A stretch of DNA of 64,000 bases from Microbacterium oleivorans (GCF_001691565.1 NZ_MAYO01000003.1:992001-1056000), one strand, 5' to 3'. Shown: positions 1 to 8,396, numbered from the stretch's first letter. The notes: generated by a model not told the origin, from the sequence alone. A program made the numbers and translations.

Positions 1-93
1 GAATCGATAGTTGACCATGCGTTCGACGCTACTCCCGCAGCCTGCCGGGTCCTCGGGGCCTTGACAGCGTTACGCCGCGGGCAGAATGTCGGC

Positions 94-759
94 ATGGCCG
101 ACGTTCCCGCGATGCCCGAGACCTTCTGGCTGCCGCCGCTGCCGCGCGAGCTCGACACATGGTTCTCGTTCGTGCGGAGCGTGTCCGACGACGTCGAGCT
201 GCGGCACGACGGGCGCCCGCTCGACGGCCTCGGAGTCGTCGACGAGCCCTCCGCGCTCGCCGCGCAGGCCGGCTACCGATTCGTCCTCGAGAACGGCGAG
301 TGGGCGGATGCCGCGGCCCGCGGCGCGTGGCGTCCGGAGTGGATCGTGCTGGACTCGATCGGAGCGGACCCGTTCATCGCCGACATCTCGGCGCCCGGCA
401 TCCCGGTTCTGGAGGACCGACACGGCGAAGGCAGGTGGAATCCGTCTCCTGCGACGCCGACGCTCGCGGACTTCATCGGGAGCCTCGAACGACGCCGAAT
501 CGACGACACCGGTGCGGACATCGCTCTCGACTGGGAGGTCTGGGCGCTCGATTTCGGGCCGGAGCCGTTGCGGGCGCTTCTGGCCATGTCGAGGGCGCCG
601 CTCTTTCCGGACTGGACCCGAACCGACCTCCTGCGGTTGCGCGCATCGGTTCCCGTGATCCTGCAGAGCGGGCTCACGGAACGTCTGGCCGCGGGATGCG
701 TCGCGTTCGGAACACGTCACGGAGCGCGGCTGGAGGCATGGCGTCACTCTCCGGAGTGA
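94..759 (+). CDS. SUKH (SMI1/KNR4)-like protein
   Basis: The 221-residue product resembles the SMI1/KNR4 (SUKH) fold. An acidic N-terminal half leads to a Trp-rich segment near residues 80-110 (WRPEWIVLDSIGADPF), followed by a His-containing stretch (EDRHGEGRW) and a final helix (TLADFIGSL), the order typical of these domains. SUKH proteins are often immunity proteins of contact-dependent toxins, but orphan copies are common and no toxin is visible here. I chose the ATG at 94 over an upstream TTG at 61 because TTGACA at 61-66 looks like a -35 box, which would suggest an almost leaderless transcript. The family call rests on pattern recognition. Confidence 0.6.
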   Translation: MADVPAMPETFWLPPLPRELDTWFSFVRSVSDDVELRHDGRPLDGLGVVDEPSALAAQAGYRFVLENGEWADAAARGAWRPEWIVLDSIGADPFIADISAPGIPVLEDRHGEGRWNPSPATPTLADFIGSLERRRIDDTGADIALDWEVWALDFGPEPLRALLAMSRAPLFPDWTRTDLLRLRASVPVILQSGLTERLAAGCVAFGTRHGARLEAWRHSPE

Positions 760-769
760 CCCCGGTTCG

Positions 770-790
770 GCAAGGCAAGGCTTACCTTGC
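770..790. promoter_or_regulatory. DtxR/IdeR-like iron box
   Basis: An interrupted palindrome (left arm GCAAGG, centre CAAGGCTTA, right arm CCTTGC) lies 46 nt before the siderophore-binding lipoprotein gene. Its size and inner AAGGCTTA core fit a DtxR/IdeR operator (consensus TTAGGTTAGSCTAACCTAA). That would make the importer downstream iron-repressed. The site was identified by eye. Confidence 0.6.
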
Positions 791-835
791 TACGATCGGT
801 CATCGACGTCCCCCGGCCCCGACGAGAGACCATCG

Positions 836-1879
836 ATGCCCTTCCCCCGCCGCTTCGCCCTGCTCGCATCCCTGACCGCCGCCGCCCTCGCCCTGTCGGG
901 GTGCGGCGCCTCCGAGGTCGTGACGCAGAAGGCCGCCGCGACCGGCGAGCGATCGACCGCGTATCCGCTCACCATCGAGAACTGCGGGCGGGCGGTCGAG
1001 GTCGACGAGGCGCCGCAACGGGTCGTCTCGCTCGATCAGAACTCGACGGAGATCCTCCTGTCGCTCGGTCTCGCTGATCGCATCGTCGGCACCGCGTCGT
1101 GGACGGACCCCGTCCTTCCCTCGCTCGCCGACGCGAACGAAGAGGTGCCGCGTCTGTCCGACAACGCCCCGACCTACGAGGTCGTGCTCGGCGCCGACCC
1201 CGATTTCGTGACGGCCTCGTTCGGGCGCCACTTCGCCGAGGGCGGCGTCGTCACGCGCGATCGGCTCGACGAGACCGGGATCGGCTCGTACCTGTCGCCG
1301 ACCGATTGCTCCGACGACCGGAGCGTCAACGCCGGCGGGACGCGCACCACCCCCCTCACGGTCGACGACCTCTACCGCGAGATCCGAGAGCTGGCCGAGA
1401 TCTTCGACGTCCCCTCTCGGGGAGACGCACTCATCGCCTCACTGAAGAAGCGCGCGGCAGCGGCCGTCGACGGGGTCGATTTCGGCGGTGAGAAGGTCGT
1501 GTTCTGGTTCGCCGACACCCGCACGCCGTACGTCGCCGGCGGGATGGGCGCCCCGGCGATCCTCGCGCGGGACACCGGCATGTCGGGGGGGTTCGCCGAC
1601 CAGACCGACGATTGGCCGGCCACGTCCTGGGAGGCGATCGTCGAGGCCGACCCCGACGTCATCGTCCTCGGCGACCTGCAGCGGGACCGCTTCCCCGGCG
1701 ACCGACTCGACGACAAGATCGCCTTCCTCGAGAGCGACCCTGTCACGAGCTCGCTCGACGCCGTGAAGCACAAGCGCTTCATCGCGTTGCACGGGGCCGA
1801 GATGAACCCGTCGATCCGCTTCGTCGACGGTCTCGAGAAGATCCGCACATGGTGGGACGAGAACGAGGCGGGGCGCTGA
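836..1879 (+). CDS. Iron-siderophore ABC transporter substrate-binding lipoprotein
   Basis: This 347-residue periplasmic-binding protein has a lipoprotein signal peptide with lipobox LSGC and acylated Cys at residue 23. The mature part follows the FecB/BtuF fold: RVVSLDQNSTEILLSLGL near residues 60-80, then a helical backbone and a second lobe (DPDVIVLGD near 275). It would capture a ferric siderophore or similar chelate and deliver it to the permease encoded next. The permease start overlaps its 3' end, so the genes form one operon, and an iron box lies upstream. The exact ligand cannot be read from sequence. Confidence 0.88.
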   Translation: MPFPRRFALLASLTAAALALSGCGASEVVTQKAAATGERSTAYPLTIENCGRAVEVDEAPQRVVSLDQNSTEILLSLGLADRIVGTASWTDPVLPSLADANEEVPRLSDNAPTYEVVLGADPDFVTASFGRHFAEGGVVTRDRLDETGIGSYLSPTDCSDDRSVNAGGTRTTPLTVDDLYREIRELAEIFDVPSRGDALIASLKKRAAAAVDGVDFGGEKVVFWFADTRTPYVAGGMGAPAILARDTGMSGGFADQTDDWPATSWEAIVEADPDVIVLGDLQRDRFPGDRLDDKIAFLESDPVTSSLDAVKHKRFIALHGAEMNPSIRFVDGLEKIRTWWDENEAGR

Positions 1880-2928
1880 CCGTCACCGCGGCACTGCCCC
1901 GGCGTCGGGCCCGCCGCATTCCGCTCACCGTCGTCGCCACCGCGCTGTCGGTGGGCCTCGTCGTCCTGACGATCGCCGTCGCCTTGACCCTCGGACCGGC
2001 GAACGTGTCGCTCGTGAACGTCCGCGACGTGATCACGAACCATCTCGGCCTCACCGACATCCCGGTGCGCGTCGCCGCCGACGCGATCGTCTGGCAGGAG
2101 CGCCTGCCGCGGGCGCTCGTCGCCGCGGCGTGCGGCGCCGGTCTCGGGCTCTGCGGTGTCATCCTGCAGTCGCTGCTGCGGAACCCCCTCGCCGATCCGT
2201 TCGTCCTCGGTGTCTCGTCCGGCGCCTCGACCGGCGCTGTCCTGTTCGGCGTGTTCGGTATCGGCGGCGGCGTGCTCACCCTCTCGGGCGGCGCGTTCCT
2301 CGGCGCGCTCGTCGCGTTCGGGCTCGTCCTGGCCATCTCGCGCTTCACCGGGGGCGGCACCGCGTCATTCATCCTGGCGGGCATCGCCGCAACCCAGTTC
2401 TTCTCCGCGCTCACCTCACTGGCGGTGTTCGCCTTCGCCGACTCCGACGAGACGCGCGGCGTGATGTTCTGGCTTCTCGGCTCACTCGAGGGCGTCCGCT
2501 GGGACGACGTCGTCCTCTGCGCCGCCGTCGTCCTGGTCGGCGCGGTCGTCGCCTTCGCCTCGGTGCGTCCGCTCGACGCCTTCGCGTTCGGCGACGACGT
2601 CGCGGCATCCCTCGGCATCCACGTCGCACGCACCCGGATGCTGCTGCTCGTCCTGACCGCCCTGATCGCCGCGACCCTCGTCAGCGTCGCGGGAGCGATC
2701 GGGTTCGTCGGTCTCGTCCTGCCCCACGCCGCGCGCCTGCTCGTCGGCTCGCGTCACGCCCGAGTGATCCCCGTGACGATCGGGCTCGGCATGGTGTTCA
2801 TGATCGCGGTGGATGCCGTGTCCCGCGTCGCGTTCGCACCGACACCGCTCCCGGTGGGGGTCGGCACCGCACTGATCGGGGTCCCGGTCTTCGTCGCCCT
2901 CCTCGTCCGACGTCGGAGGCGCGCATGA
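1849..2928 (+). CDS. FecCD-family siderophore ABC transporter permease
   Basis: About 359 residues form a multi-spanning FecCD/BtuC-type permease. Recognisable pieces are the RLPRALVAAACGAGLGLCGVI segment near residues 85-105, NPLADPFVLGVSSGAS near 110-125, the DDVAASLGI coupling helix and GAIGFVGLVLPH near 285. It pairs with the upstream lipoprotein and downstream ATPase to import iron chelates. The start is uncertain: ATG 1849 (or GTG 1852) lies inside the lipoprotein gene, and there is no good ribosome site, so expression is probably coupled to the upstream gene. Confidence 0.87.
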   Translation: MVGRERGGALTVTAALPRRRARRIPLTVVATALSVGLVVLTIAVALTLGPANVSLVNVRDVITNHLGLTDIPVRVAADAIVWQERLPRALVAAACGAGLGLCGVILQSLLRNPLADPFVLGVSSGASTGAVLFGVFGIGGGVLTLSGGAFLGALVAFGLVLAISRFTGGGTASFILAGIAATQFFSALTSLAVFAFADSDETRGVMFWLLGSLEGVRWDDVVLCAAVVLVGAVVAFASVRPLDAFAFGDDVAASLGIHVARTRMLLLVLTALIAATLVSVAGAIGFVGLVLPHAARLLVGSRHARVIPVTIGLGMVFMIAVDAVSRVAFAPTPLPVGVGTALIGVPVFVALLVRRRRRA

Positions 2929-3686
2929 GCCTCCTCGCGGAGCACGTGTCGTGGCGCCGCGGCGGCACGCTCGTCGTCGACGACGTCTCGCTCGCGCCGA
3001 AGCCCGGGTCCGTCGTGGGTCTTCTCGGCCCCAACGGATCGGGCAAGTCGTCGCTCCTGCGCCTCTTGCAGGGAATCGCGAGGCCCGACGAGGGACGCGT
3101 CCTGCTCGACGGTTCCGACATCCGGCACCGCGGGCGTCGCGAGGTGGCGCGGAGCGTCGCCGCCGTGACCCAGCACGCCACGACGGAGGTCGATCTCACG
3201 GTGCGCGACGTCGTGCGCCTCGGCCGCACCCCCCATGCCTCGCTCTGGGGCGCGGACCGCGCGCGCGACGACGAGGTCGTCGACGCCGCCCTCGCTCAGG
3301 CGGGACTGACGGCGAAGGCCGACGCCCGGTGGCACACCCTGTCGGGCGGAGAGCAGCAGCGTGCCCAGATCGCCCGCGCGCTCGCGCAGGAACCCCGCGA
3401 GCTCCTGCTCGACGAGCCGACGAACCACCTCGACATCCGCCATCAGCTCGAGCTGCTGAGCCTCGTGCGGAGCCTGCCCGTCACCGTCGTCGTCGCTCTC
3501 CACGATCTCAACCTGGCGGCAATGTTCTGCGACGAGGTGCTCGTCATGGCCGGCGGCCGCGCCGTGACGGCGGGCCCTCCCGCCGAGGTCCTCACGGACG
3601 GCCTCATCGAGGAGGTCTACCGCGTCCGCTGCCGCGTCACGGTCGACGGCGGACGCCCGACGATCGCTTTCGCGCCACGGAGCTGA
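2925..3686 (+). CDS. Siderophore ABC transporter ATP-binding protein
   Basis: This 253-residue ATPase has Walker A GPNGSGKSS at residues 35-43, signature LSGGEQQ at 139-145, Walker B and D-loop LLDEPTNHLD at about 161-170, and a switch His in ALHDLN. It belongs to the FepC/FhuC group that energises iron-chelate import. Its ATG overlaps the permease stop (ATGA), completing a lipoprotein-permease-ATPase operon. The gene ends 16 nt before the first accessory-island repeat, so it marks the left boundary of island 1. Confidence 0.92.
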   Translation: MSLLAEHVSWRRGGTLVVDDVSLAPKPGSVVGLLGPNGSGKSSLLRLLQGIARPDEGRVLLDGSDIRHRGRREVARSVAAVTQHATTEVDLTVRDVVRLGRTPHASLWGADRARDDEVVDAALAQAGLTAKADARWHTLSGGEQQRAQIARALAQEPRELLLDEPTNHLDIRHQLELLSLVRSLPVTVVVALHDLNLAAMFCDEVLVMAGGRAVTAGPPAEVLTDGLIEEVYRVRCRVTVDGGRPTIAFAPRS

Positions 3687-3702
3687 ACCCGGTTTCATGG
3701 AC

Positions 3703-3794
3703 GCCGAAAACGATCGTTCTCGGCGGGGACACGCCAGTCGGGTGGCGGATGGGTCGAAATGCCCGACGAAACGGTGCCTAAGCGGCCGGGTCGG
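3703..3794 (+). repeat. Island composite repeat 1 (left edge of island 1)
   Basis: The first module, at 3703-3724, is a palindrome around AAAACGATCGTT. The second, at 3766-3794, reads CGAAACGGTGCCTAAGCGG then CCGGGTCGG. That half aligns with repeat 2 (AAACGGTG, CC, TAAGCGG in both). It begins 16 nt after the ABC ATPase stop codon. Confidence 0.8.
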
Positions 3795-3893
3795 TACAGA
3801 GCGCTTTGCAGGACTACCAACCCGTTGATTTGATTCAAATGGTGAGCTGTCGACGGTTCGCGAGACTCACCCGGTGGAGGCTAGGAGCATGAC

Positions 3894-4757
3894 GTGGATC
3901 AGGAGCTAGAACGCAATCTTCGGACGCTCGGGCCGTACGGTGATTCGGATTTCGTGGTTGGACTCGCATGGCCCGCGGAAGGAACCCGAGGCGGGGGCCG
4001 GCCCCCGTTACCAATCGAGACCCTGATGAAGGCAGCCGAGTCAGGTCTGCCGATCGATCTCTACCCGACTCGACCCTTTGACCTGAACGACTTCGGGGCG
4101 GCGCTGGGAAGCATCCCGAGGTTGCGATGGCTTGGCGATGCGAAGTACATCCGCGGAGTTCAGGCTCTGACGCAGATGCGTTCGCTGACGCACCTGCATT
4201 TCCCCGCGATAGATGGGCAGGTAGACATTTCTCACCTGCCAGCACTGACACGCGTCGTGTTGGAGGGCGATGGGATGCTGAGCGCTCTGCGTGCGCCACA
4301 TCTGACCGTTGCTGATGTGTCGCGAGTTCGGGCGTGGCCGACCTCTTTCGCCATTTCAGCAGGCATGGCGAATTTCAGGGCAGATGGGGTTTCGCTGCCG
4401 CCTGACGCGCTTCGTGAAGCTGTTTCGCTTGAACAGCTGTCCATTGAGGGAACACGCTCGCTAGATCTGAACGAGCTGCCGGAGCCGACGCGTCTGCAAG
4501 GCTTTGTCGCTATGCGCGTTCGGGATCTGAAGGGGATCGCGCGACTCATCGATCACCACCCGCTTGAGGCACTGTTTTTGTACCGTGTGGCACAGATCGA
4601 CGATCCTGCCAGCCTCGAGCGCGCCGACATCGCCAAAGTCGAGATCGAGCTGTGCGACGACGTCGACGAGGCTTTCGCTGCAAAGCTCGCTGGCCTGCAC
4701 CCCGACTGGTATCTGAGGCCTCGGCGAAAGAACGGGACAGCCAGACCGGGTTGGTGA
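3894..4757 (+). CDS. Leucine-rich-repeat-like protein of island 1
   Basis: The 287-residue product has no signal peptide or membrane segment. From about residue 75 it contains irregular repeats with the spacing of degenerate leucine-rich repeats (IPRLRWLGD, MRSLTHLHF, LPALTRVVLEG, AVSLEQLSIEG, LTRLQGF-like strands). Function is unknown; such folds usually bind proteins. The start is GTG 3894, preceded by AGGAG about 7 nt upstream. It is the only gene between repeats 1 and 2. Codon use is less GC-biased than in neighbouring core genes, suggesting acquisition. The island 2 gene at 49554 has similar repeats. Confidence 0.65.
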   Translation: MDQELERNLRTLGPYGDSDFVVGLAWPAEGTRGGGRPPLPIETLMKAAESGLPIDLYPTRPFDLNDFGAALGSIPRLRWLGDAKYIRGVQALTQMRSLTHLHFPAIDGQVDISHLPALTRVVLEGDGMLSALRAPHLTVADVSRVRAWPTSFAISAGMANFRADGVSLPPDALREAVSLEQLSIEGTRSLDLNELPEPTRLQGFVAMRVRDLKGIARLIDHHPLEALFLYRVAQIDDPASLERADIAKVEIELCDDVDEAFAAKLAGLHPDWYLRPRRKNGTARPGW

Positions 4758-4896
4758 TGCCGGGGCACAGCGAGCCTATGACCCATCGTTGCTCACGCCC
4801 CAAGGCCGAGGACTGCGGTTTCCGCGAACCTCAGCGGATGCGATGTCGACGCTGGATCAGCGTCGTGCGCGAATGTAGACCCGAGGCTCGCATTGT

Positions 4897-4992
4897 GCCG
4901 AAAACGATCGTTTCTGGTGGAGCCAGCGGATGTATGGCAAAGCGGTCTCCGCAAACGGTGTCCGTAAGCGGGTTTCGGCAGAGATTTCCGGC
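4897..4992 (+). repeat. Island composite repeat 2
   Basis: The palindromic module starts at 4897 (GCCGAAAACGATCGTTTC, with a degraded right end). The second module is CCGCAAACGG at 4949, CGGGTTTCGGC at 4969 and TTTCCGGC at 4985-4992. This layout matches repeat 7 of island 2 almost base for base in its arms. The 355-nt gap 4758-5112 holds this element and no other recognisable feature. Confidence 0.85.
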
Positions 4993-5112
4993 GGAGCCAG
5001 CCGTCGCCGCGGCCGCCGATCATGAGGCGACGGTGGTGGCGGCTACGTGGCGGGAGCTTGGCGGCCGACTGGCGGGCGCGCGACGTGGTGGGGGCGGGAG
5101 AGGACGGCAAGT

Positions 5113-5646
5113 ATGAGATCTATGAACACAACACGAATCGCGGATCTTCGGCAGACAGTCGGCTGGACCCAGGAGCGGCTCGCAACTGAGAGCGGCGTTG
5201 GTTTGCGAACGATTCAGCGCCTGGAAGCGGGAAATGAGGCGAGCCTGGAGACTCTGTCCCTGGTGGCGGATGCCCTGCGCGTGCCGGTGAGTGAGCTCTT
5301 CACCAAGATCGATGACGCCGACTTCGGCACTCGCGTGGAAGCGCTAGATTCCCGCGCTACCGATCAGCAGACTGCACGCGACCGCGCAACTTCGGCGTCG
5401 ACGTGGCTGTACGTGGGGATTGGCCTAGTGCTGACCATGCTCAGCTTCACGATGGGTTCGTACGGGCTTGTGCTGTTTCTCGCCTATTGGACAGGTGGAC
5501 TGTTGATCCTCATCGCACTCCGTCGGCTCATCCTCGAATCTCGTCTCGACGCCCGCTACCCGCTCTCGCGCAGCAGGCGGCAGCTTCGCGAGCAACGGCG
5601 TGCGCCCTCGACCAGGATGCCGGCGAATGTTGAGCCGGTATCGTGA
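5113..5646 (+). CDS. XRE-family transcriptional regulator with membrane anchor
   Basis: The 177-residue product starts with an XRE helix-turn-helix (about residues 5-60: TRIADLRQTVGWTQERLA, then GLRTIQRLEAG and LSLVADALRVPVSELF). A linker precedes two hydrophobic segments at about 98-145 (GIGLVLTMLSFTMGSYGLVL and FLAYWTGGLLILIAL). The tail is basic. It may be a membrane-tethered repressor. ATG 5113 was chosen because GAGAGGA lies about 9 nt upstream; ATG 5122 is an alternative. Its stop overlaps the next start (GTGA), so the two genes form one package between repeats 2 and 3. Confidence 0.75.
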   Translation: MRSMNTTRIADLRQTVGWTQERLATESGVGLRTIQRLEAGNEASLETLSLVADALRVPVSELFTKIDDADFGTRVEALDSRATDQQTARDRATSASTWLYVGIGLVLTMLSFTMGSYGLVLFLAYWTGGLLILIALRRLILESRLDARYPLSRSRRQLREQRRAPSTRMPANVEPVS

Positions 5647-5870
5647 CGGCGCTCGACGGGTTCACACTCGCGGAGTTGTCCGTCACGGTGTTTGCATCCC
5701 CCGAAACCTTCACGGCGCTGTACGACGACATCATCGAGCTTCTTGAGACGAAGTATGAGCAGAGCACGTGGGAAGTTCACTCGCAGGACGATGTGACTGA
5801 AGACCCCGAGTACCGCGACGCACTCGATCGGCTTCGGGAAGAGGCAGAAGTCGCGAGTCGCTTTCGGTGA
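5643..5870 (+). CDS. Small acidic protein coupled to the XRE regulator
   Basis: A 75-residue acidic protein of unknown function follows the XRE gene with a GTGA overlap, which points to translational coupling. The sequence is predicted to be helical, with charged patches (DDIIELLETKYEQ, DALDRLREEAEVA) and no membrane segment. It has no recognised domain. The tight pairing with a DNA-binding protein suggests a partner, ligand or antitoxin-like role, but there is no direct evidence. It ends about 48 nt before repeat 3. Confidence 0.55.
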   Translation: MTALDGFTLAELSVTVFASPETFTALYDDIIELLETKYEQSTWEVHSQDDVTEDPEYRDALDRLREEAEVASRFR

Positions 5871-5917
5871 AGGATCTGCTGTCCATGCGGGCGTGCTCCC
5901 TGTCTTGTGATCGGCCC

Positions 5918-6032
5918 GCCGGAAACGATCGTTTGCGGCACCGTGCGCGATCAGCTGAGTGAGTGCGGCCGTAATCGTGTCCCGTATCGAAACCTAGTTG
6001 CGGGAGAATTTGTTTCGGGACACAGTTTCGGC
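5918..6032 (+). repeat. Island composite repeat 3
   Basis: The palindrome at 5918-5939 is GCCGGAAACGATCG followed by TTTGCGGC. The second module pairs GTGTCCCG..GAAAC (5977-5993) with GTTTCGGGACAC (6012-6023), leaving a four-base bulge. The element ends in GTTTCGGC (6025-6032), complementary to its first bases apart from one position. This copy shows the hairpin potential most clearly. Confidence 0.82.
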
Positions 6033-6052
6033 ACAGCTCTGCACAGGCCAAT

Positions 6053-6802
6053 ATGATGCGTCGCATGGGGACGTCGTATGAGCAATTTCTCGCGTGCTTA
6101 CGGAACTCCACGGCTCGGAGCTTGCTCGGAATCGAAATATCGGACGGGCAGGCCGAGGTGCTGGCGGCTGACGCTTTAGCTGCGCGAGCGTTCTACGAGG
6201 TCTGGTCAACGAGCCAGGGCGGCTCCACGCTGGCCTCGACGAGAACCGTCCGGCAAGCCGGCTCGGCAGTTTCGGTCGAGCGGGTCCTCCTCGATGTTTC
6301 GACCGTCGGGAGAGGTGGAGAGCCCGCGAAGGTGCGGGTGTCCACTTCGCGCTTATTCATCTCCACAACTGGTGGGGTGTCGGCGTGGAAGGCATTCCTA
6401 GGTGTTGCAACGCTGGGGTTGAGCACCACCGTGACCGGAATTAACGCCGGAGTGGGAGGCGACCTCGATATCCCCGTGCACGCGGTCAGCGCAGCCCTGA
6501 TCACCAAGACGGGAATGGCCTATTCGACGGTCAAACTCGTCGTCGGGGGAGATGCCATCGAGCTAGGGCTAGCAACAGTCGCGTCTAGAGCGATTGTCGA
6601 AGCTATCAACGCCGCGGTATCTGGCGGAGATCGAGCCCTGGCTGCGGCTGACGCATGGGCTATCTACGAGCAGGGGCGCGCGAAGCAGTGGCCGAGCGAG
6701 GGGGCACTGAGGAAGCAGCTACGAAAGGGGCAGATTGCTCAGCAGCGATTCGAGCACGACGCCGCGGTTGCCCGCACCCTTCAAGCTCTCGCAACGATCT
6801 GA
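6053..6802 (+). CDS. Unknown protein of island 1
   Basis: I do not recognise this 249-residue protein. Residues 1-75 look like a compact alpha/beta region. The middle (about 105-150) is Gly/Ala/Thr-rich and moderately hydrophobic (FLGVATLGLSTTVTGINAG). The C-terminal 60 residues are helical and charged, ending in RKQLRKGQIAQQRFEHDAA. There is no signal peptide. ATG 6053 and ATG 6065 are both possible; neither has a clear ribosome site, but AATATGAT just before 6065 could be a -10 box for a leaderless message. It begins about 20 nt after repeat 3 and converges on the HEPN candidate. Confidence 0.55.
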   Translation: MMRRMGTSYEQFLACLRNSTARSLLGIEISDGQAEVLAADALAARAFYEVWSTSQGGSTLASTRTVRQAGSAVSVERVLLDVSTVGRGGEPAKVRVSTSRLFISTTGGVSAWKAFLGVATLGLSTTVTGINAGVGGDLDIPVHAVSAALITKTGMAYSTVKLVVGGDAIELGLATVASRAIVEAINAAVSGGDRALAAADAWAIYEQGRAKQWPSEGALRKQLRKGQIAQQRFEHDAAVARTLQALATI

Positions 6803-6825
6803 CGCATAGCGCCGCCGCGGACCCA

Positions 6826-7857
6826 CTACTTGCCGCGTCTCTCGTCGATCAGTTGCTGTACAGCCTCGTCAACCTGCAGCTCGACTCTCTCAATTGCATC
6901 TTCCAAGGTCGTGAGCTCATGGTCTATCTCGGCCAGTCTCGCGAACGTCTGGAAGGCCGCTTCATCTGGCTCAGCACGAACCACTTCTTCTGCCCATGAA
7001 TCGAGGGTGACCGTCGTTACCGGAGGTGCGAGGGAGTGCAGCGCTTCACCCACAGGCCATGGTTCGGGAGTCTGCGCGAGCCCGAGCCACATCTCCGTTG
7101 TGACCCCCGGCATCGCCATGTCGTTCCTGATCTGTTCAACGCGCCGCGCGACCTGCTCGATGCGCTCACGAAGGTTGCCCCCGAATGAAGATGTGACGTC
7201 ACTTGCACCTTGTTCGATGCCGGCCCGAAGGCGATCAGCAAACGCGCCATAGTTGACTTGGCCGCTCTCATCGAGGCCAAGTAGCTCTCGCGCTTCGCTC
7301 CAATCGACCGGCGGGTACAAACGGTAGATCGGTCCCGAAGGCATCGACTCTAAGAGTGAGGCCATCACGGTCAGCTGGAGTTCTACGAGGACCCTCACCG
7401 TTCGGAGGTTGATCACATTCCGGTGGTGAGCCCCATTGCGATATTCGTGGAGGTGTTTCAGCGCCGTCCCCTCGTCCGGGCTCAGGGCGCCGAAAAAGAC
7501 AGCAACATCGACGGTCGGGCCGAATTCGCGATCGAGACGGTCTTGTTGCCTCCGAGACAGGTAGATCGGCGAGAACGAACGATCGCCTCTGACGTCGGAG
7601 GGGAACGTCATGACATGAACGTCGTGAGGTGGATCTTCACCGAGTGCGGCTGCCTCGTTGTTCTGTCGGAACATGATCTGACCAACCCGAAACGAGAATT
7701 CTTTGTCAGCCACGAACCGGCGCAACAAAAGTTCCGCTGCGCCGTCCAGCACGATAAGCGCCAGGCGGGCATGCTCTGGGTGCCCGTCGTCGTAGAAGCG
7801 CCGAGCCGAGAGCAACGAGAGCCCGACTCGCACTATGAACTGTTCGTCTGAATCCAT
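6826..7857 (-). CDS. HEPN-motif protein, possible defence RNase
   Basis: The roughly 343-residue protein has an N-terminal helical region (GLSLLSARRFYDDGHPEHA, then VLDGAAELLLRRF) typical of HEPN domains. At about residues 140-145 it has Arg-Asn-Gly-Ala-His-His, fitting the R-X4-H catalytic motif of HEPN nucleases, including the polar residue after Arg. The C-terminus is a long charged helix (EIDHELTTLEDAIERVEL), probably a coiled coil. HEPN proteins are often toxins or abortive-infection effectors. The start is uncertain: ATG 7857 was preferred to GTG 7881, and neither has a strong ribosome site. It converges on the unknown gene 6053-6802 in the same package. Confidence 0.6.
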   Translation of the reverse strand: MDSDEQFIVRVGLSLLSARRFYDDGHPEHARLALIVLDGAAELLLRRFVADKEFSFRVGQIMFRQNNEAAALGEDPPHDVHVMTFPSDVRGDRSFSPIYLSRRQQDRLDREFGPTVDVAVFFGALSPDEGTALKHLHEYRNGAHHRNVINLRTVRVLVELQLTVMASLLESMPSGPIYRLYPPVDWSEARELLGLDESGQVNYGAFADRLRAGIEQGASDVTSSFGGNLRERIEQVARRVEQIRNDMAMPGVTTEMWLGLAQTPEPWPVGEALHSLAPPVTTVTLDSWAEEVVRAEPDEAAFQTFARLAEIDHELTTLEDAIERVELQVDEAVQQLIDERRGK

Positions 7858-7996
7858 GGGCACACGCACATTGTCGAGCACTGGATGGCCTGTTGGCAGC
7901 CCTCGCTGCTCACCTGGCCGCCCGGAGGCGCTGGCCCCGGCGGGCGAGGTACCTCTGTCGACGCGAATGAGGTCGCGTTGTGGGAATCCTCAGGAC

Positions 7997-8116
7997 GTCA
8001 AAACTGATCGTTTTCGGGACGGTCATCGCCGGCACCGCGCCGACGCCGACACTCCGTGCCGAAACCGTGTGCCGAAACCCGGTTGTGCCGAAACGTCCTA
8101 TGGACCGTTTTCGGGC
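7997..8116 (+). repeat. Island composite repeat 4
   Basis: The palindrome has changed outer bases (GTCAAAACTGATCGTTTTCG). It is followed by three copies of GCCGAAAC between 8058 and 8094 and a terminal GTTTTCGGGC at 8107-8116. The second module is longer than in the other copies, perhaps because an arm was duplicated. Confidence 0.72.
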
Positions 8117-8153
8117 TAACGGCAGACTGGACAGACGACGAAGGGGGTTCATC

Positions 8154-8396
8154 GTGGCCGAGGCTTTCACTGTCGAGCAACAGTGGCCGGAGCTGTTCGC
8201 CCAGCTCGACGCAGCACAGCGCGACAACGTGCGCCAGACTCTCGCCGCCGGCTGGCACGAGGGGCTCACCCCGACGCGCGAGGACGTCGAGAACGTCACC
8301 GACTACGTGCGGGGCGCGATCGAATGGGACGAGTACACCCGCCGAGCCGACACTGCAGCTCGCCGCGTTGCCGATGTCGCCGCCGCCGGGGAGTGA
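8154..8396 (+). CDS. VbhA-like antitoxin, orphan
   Basis: The 80-residue protein matches the VbhA antitoxin pattern: a helix ending in LAAGWHEGL, then TPTREDVENVTDYVRGAIEWDEY. VbhA proteins block Fic AMP-transferases by inserting a (S/T)xxxE(G/N) helix into the active site. Here the Glu (residue 36) and Gly are present, but Ala 32 replaces the Ser/Thr, so inhibition may be altered or lost. GTG 8154 was chosen because AAGGGGG lies 7 nt upstream; a longer reading frame would translate repeat 4. No Fic toxin gene follows, so it looks like an orphan. Confidence 0.7.
   Translation: MAEAFTVEQQWPELFAQLDAAQRDNVRQTLAAGWHEGLTPTREDVENVTDYVRGAIEWDEYTRRADTAARRVADVAAAGE

Noticed and set aside
3703..8116. 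Classical integron attC array
   Set aside because: The ends read GTTTCGGC, not the GTTRRRY core, and no integron integrase is in the window; only an attC-like arrangement is claimed.
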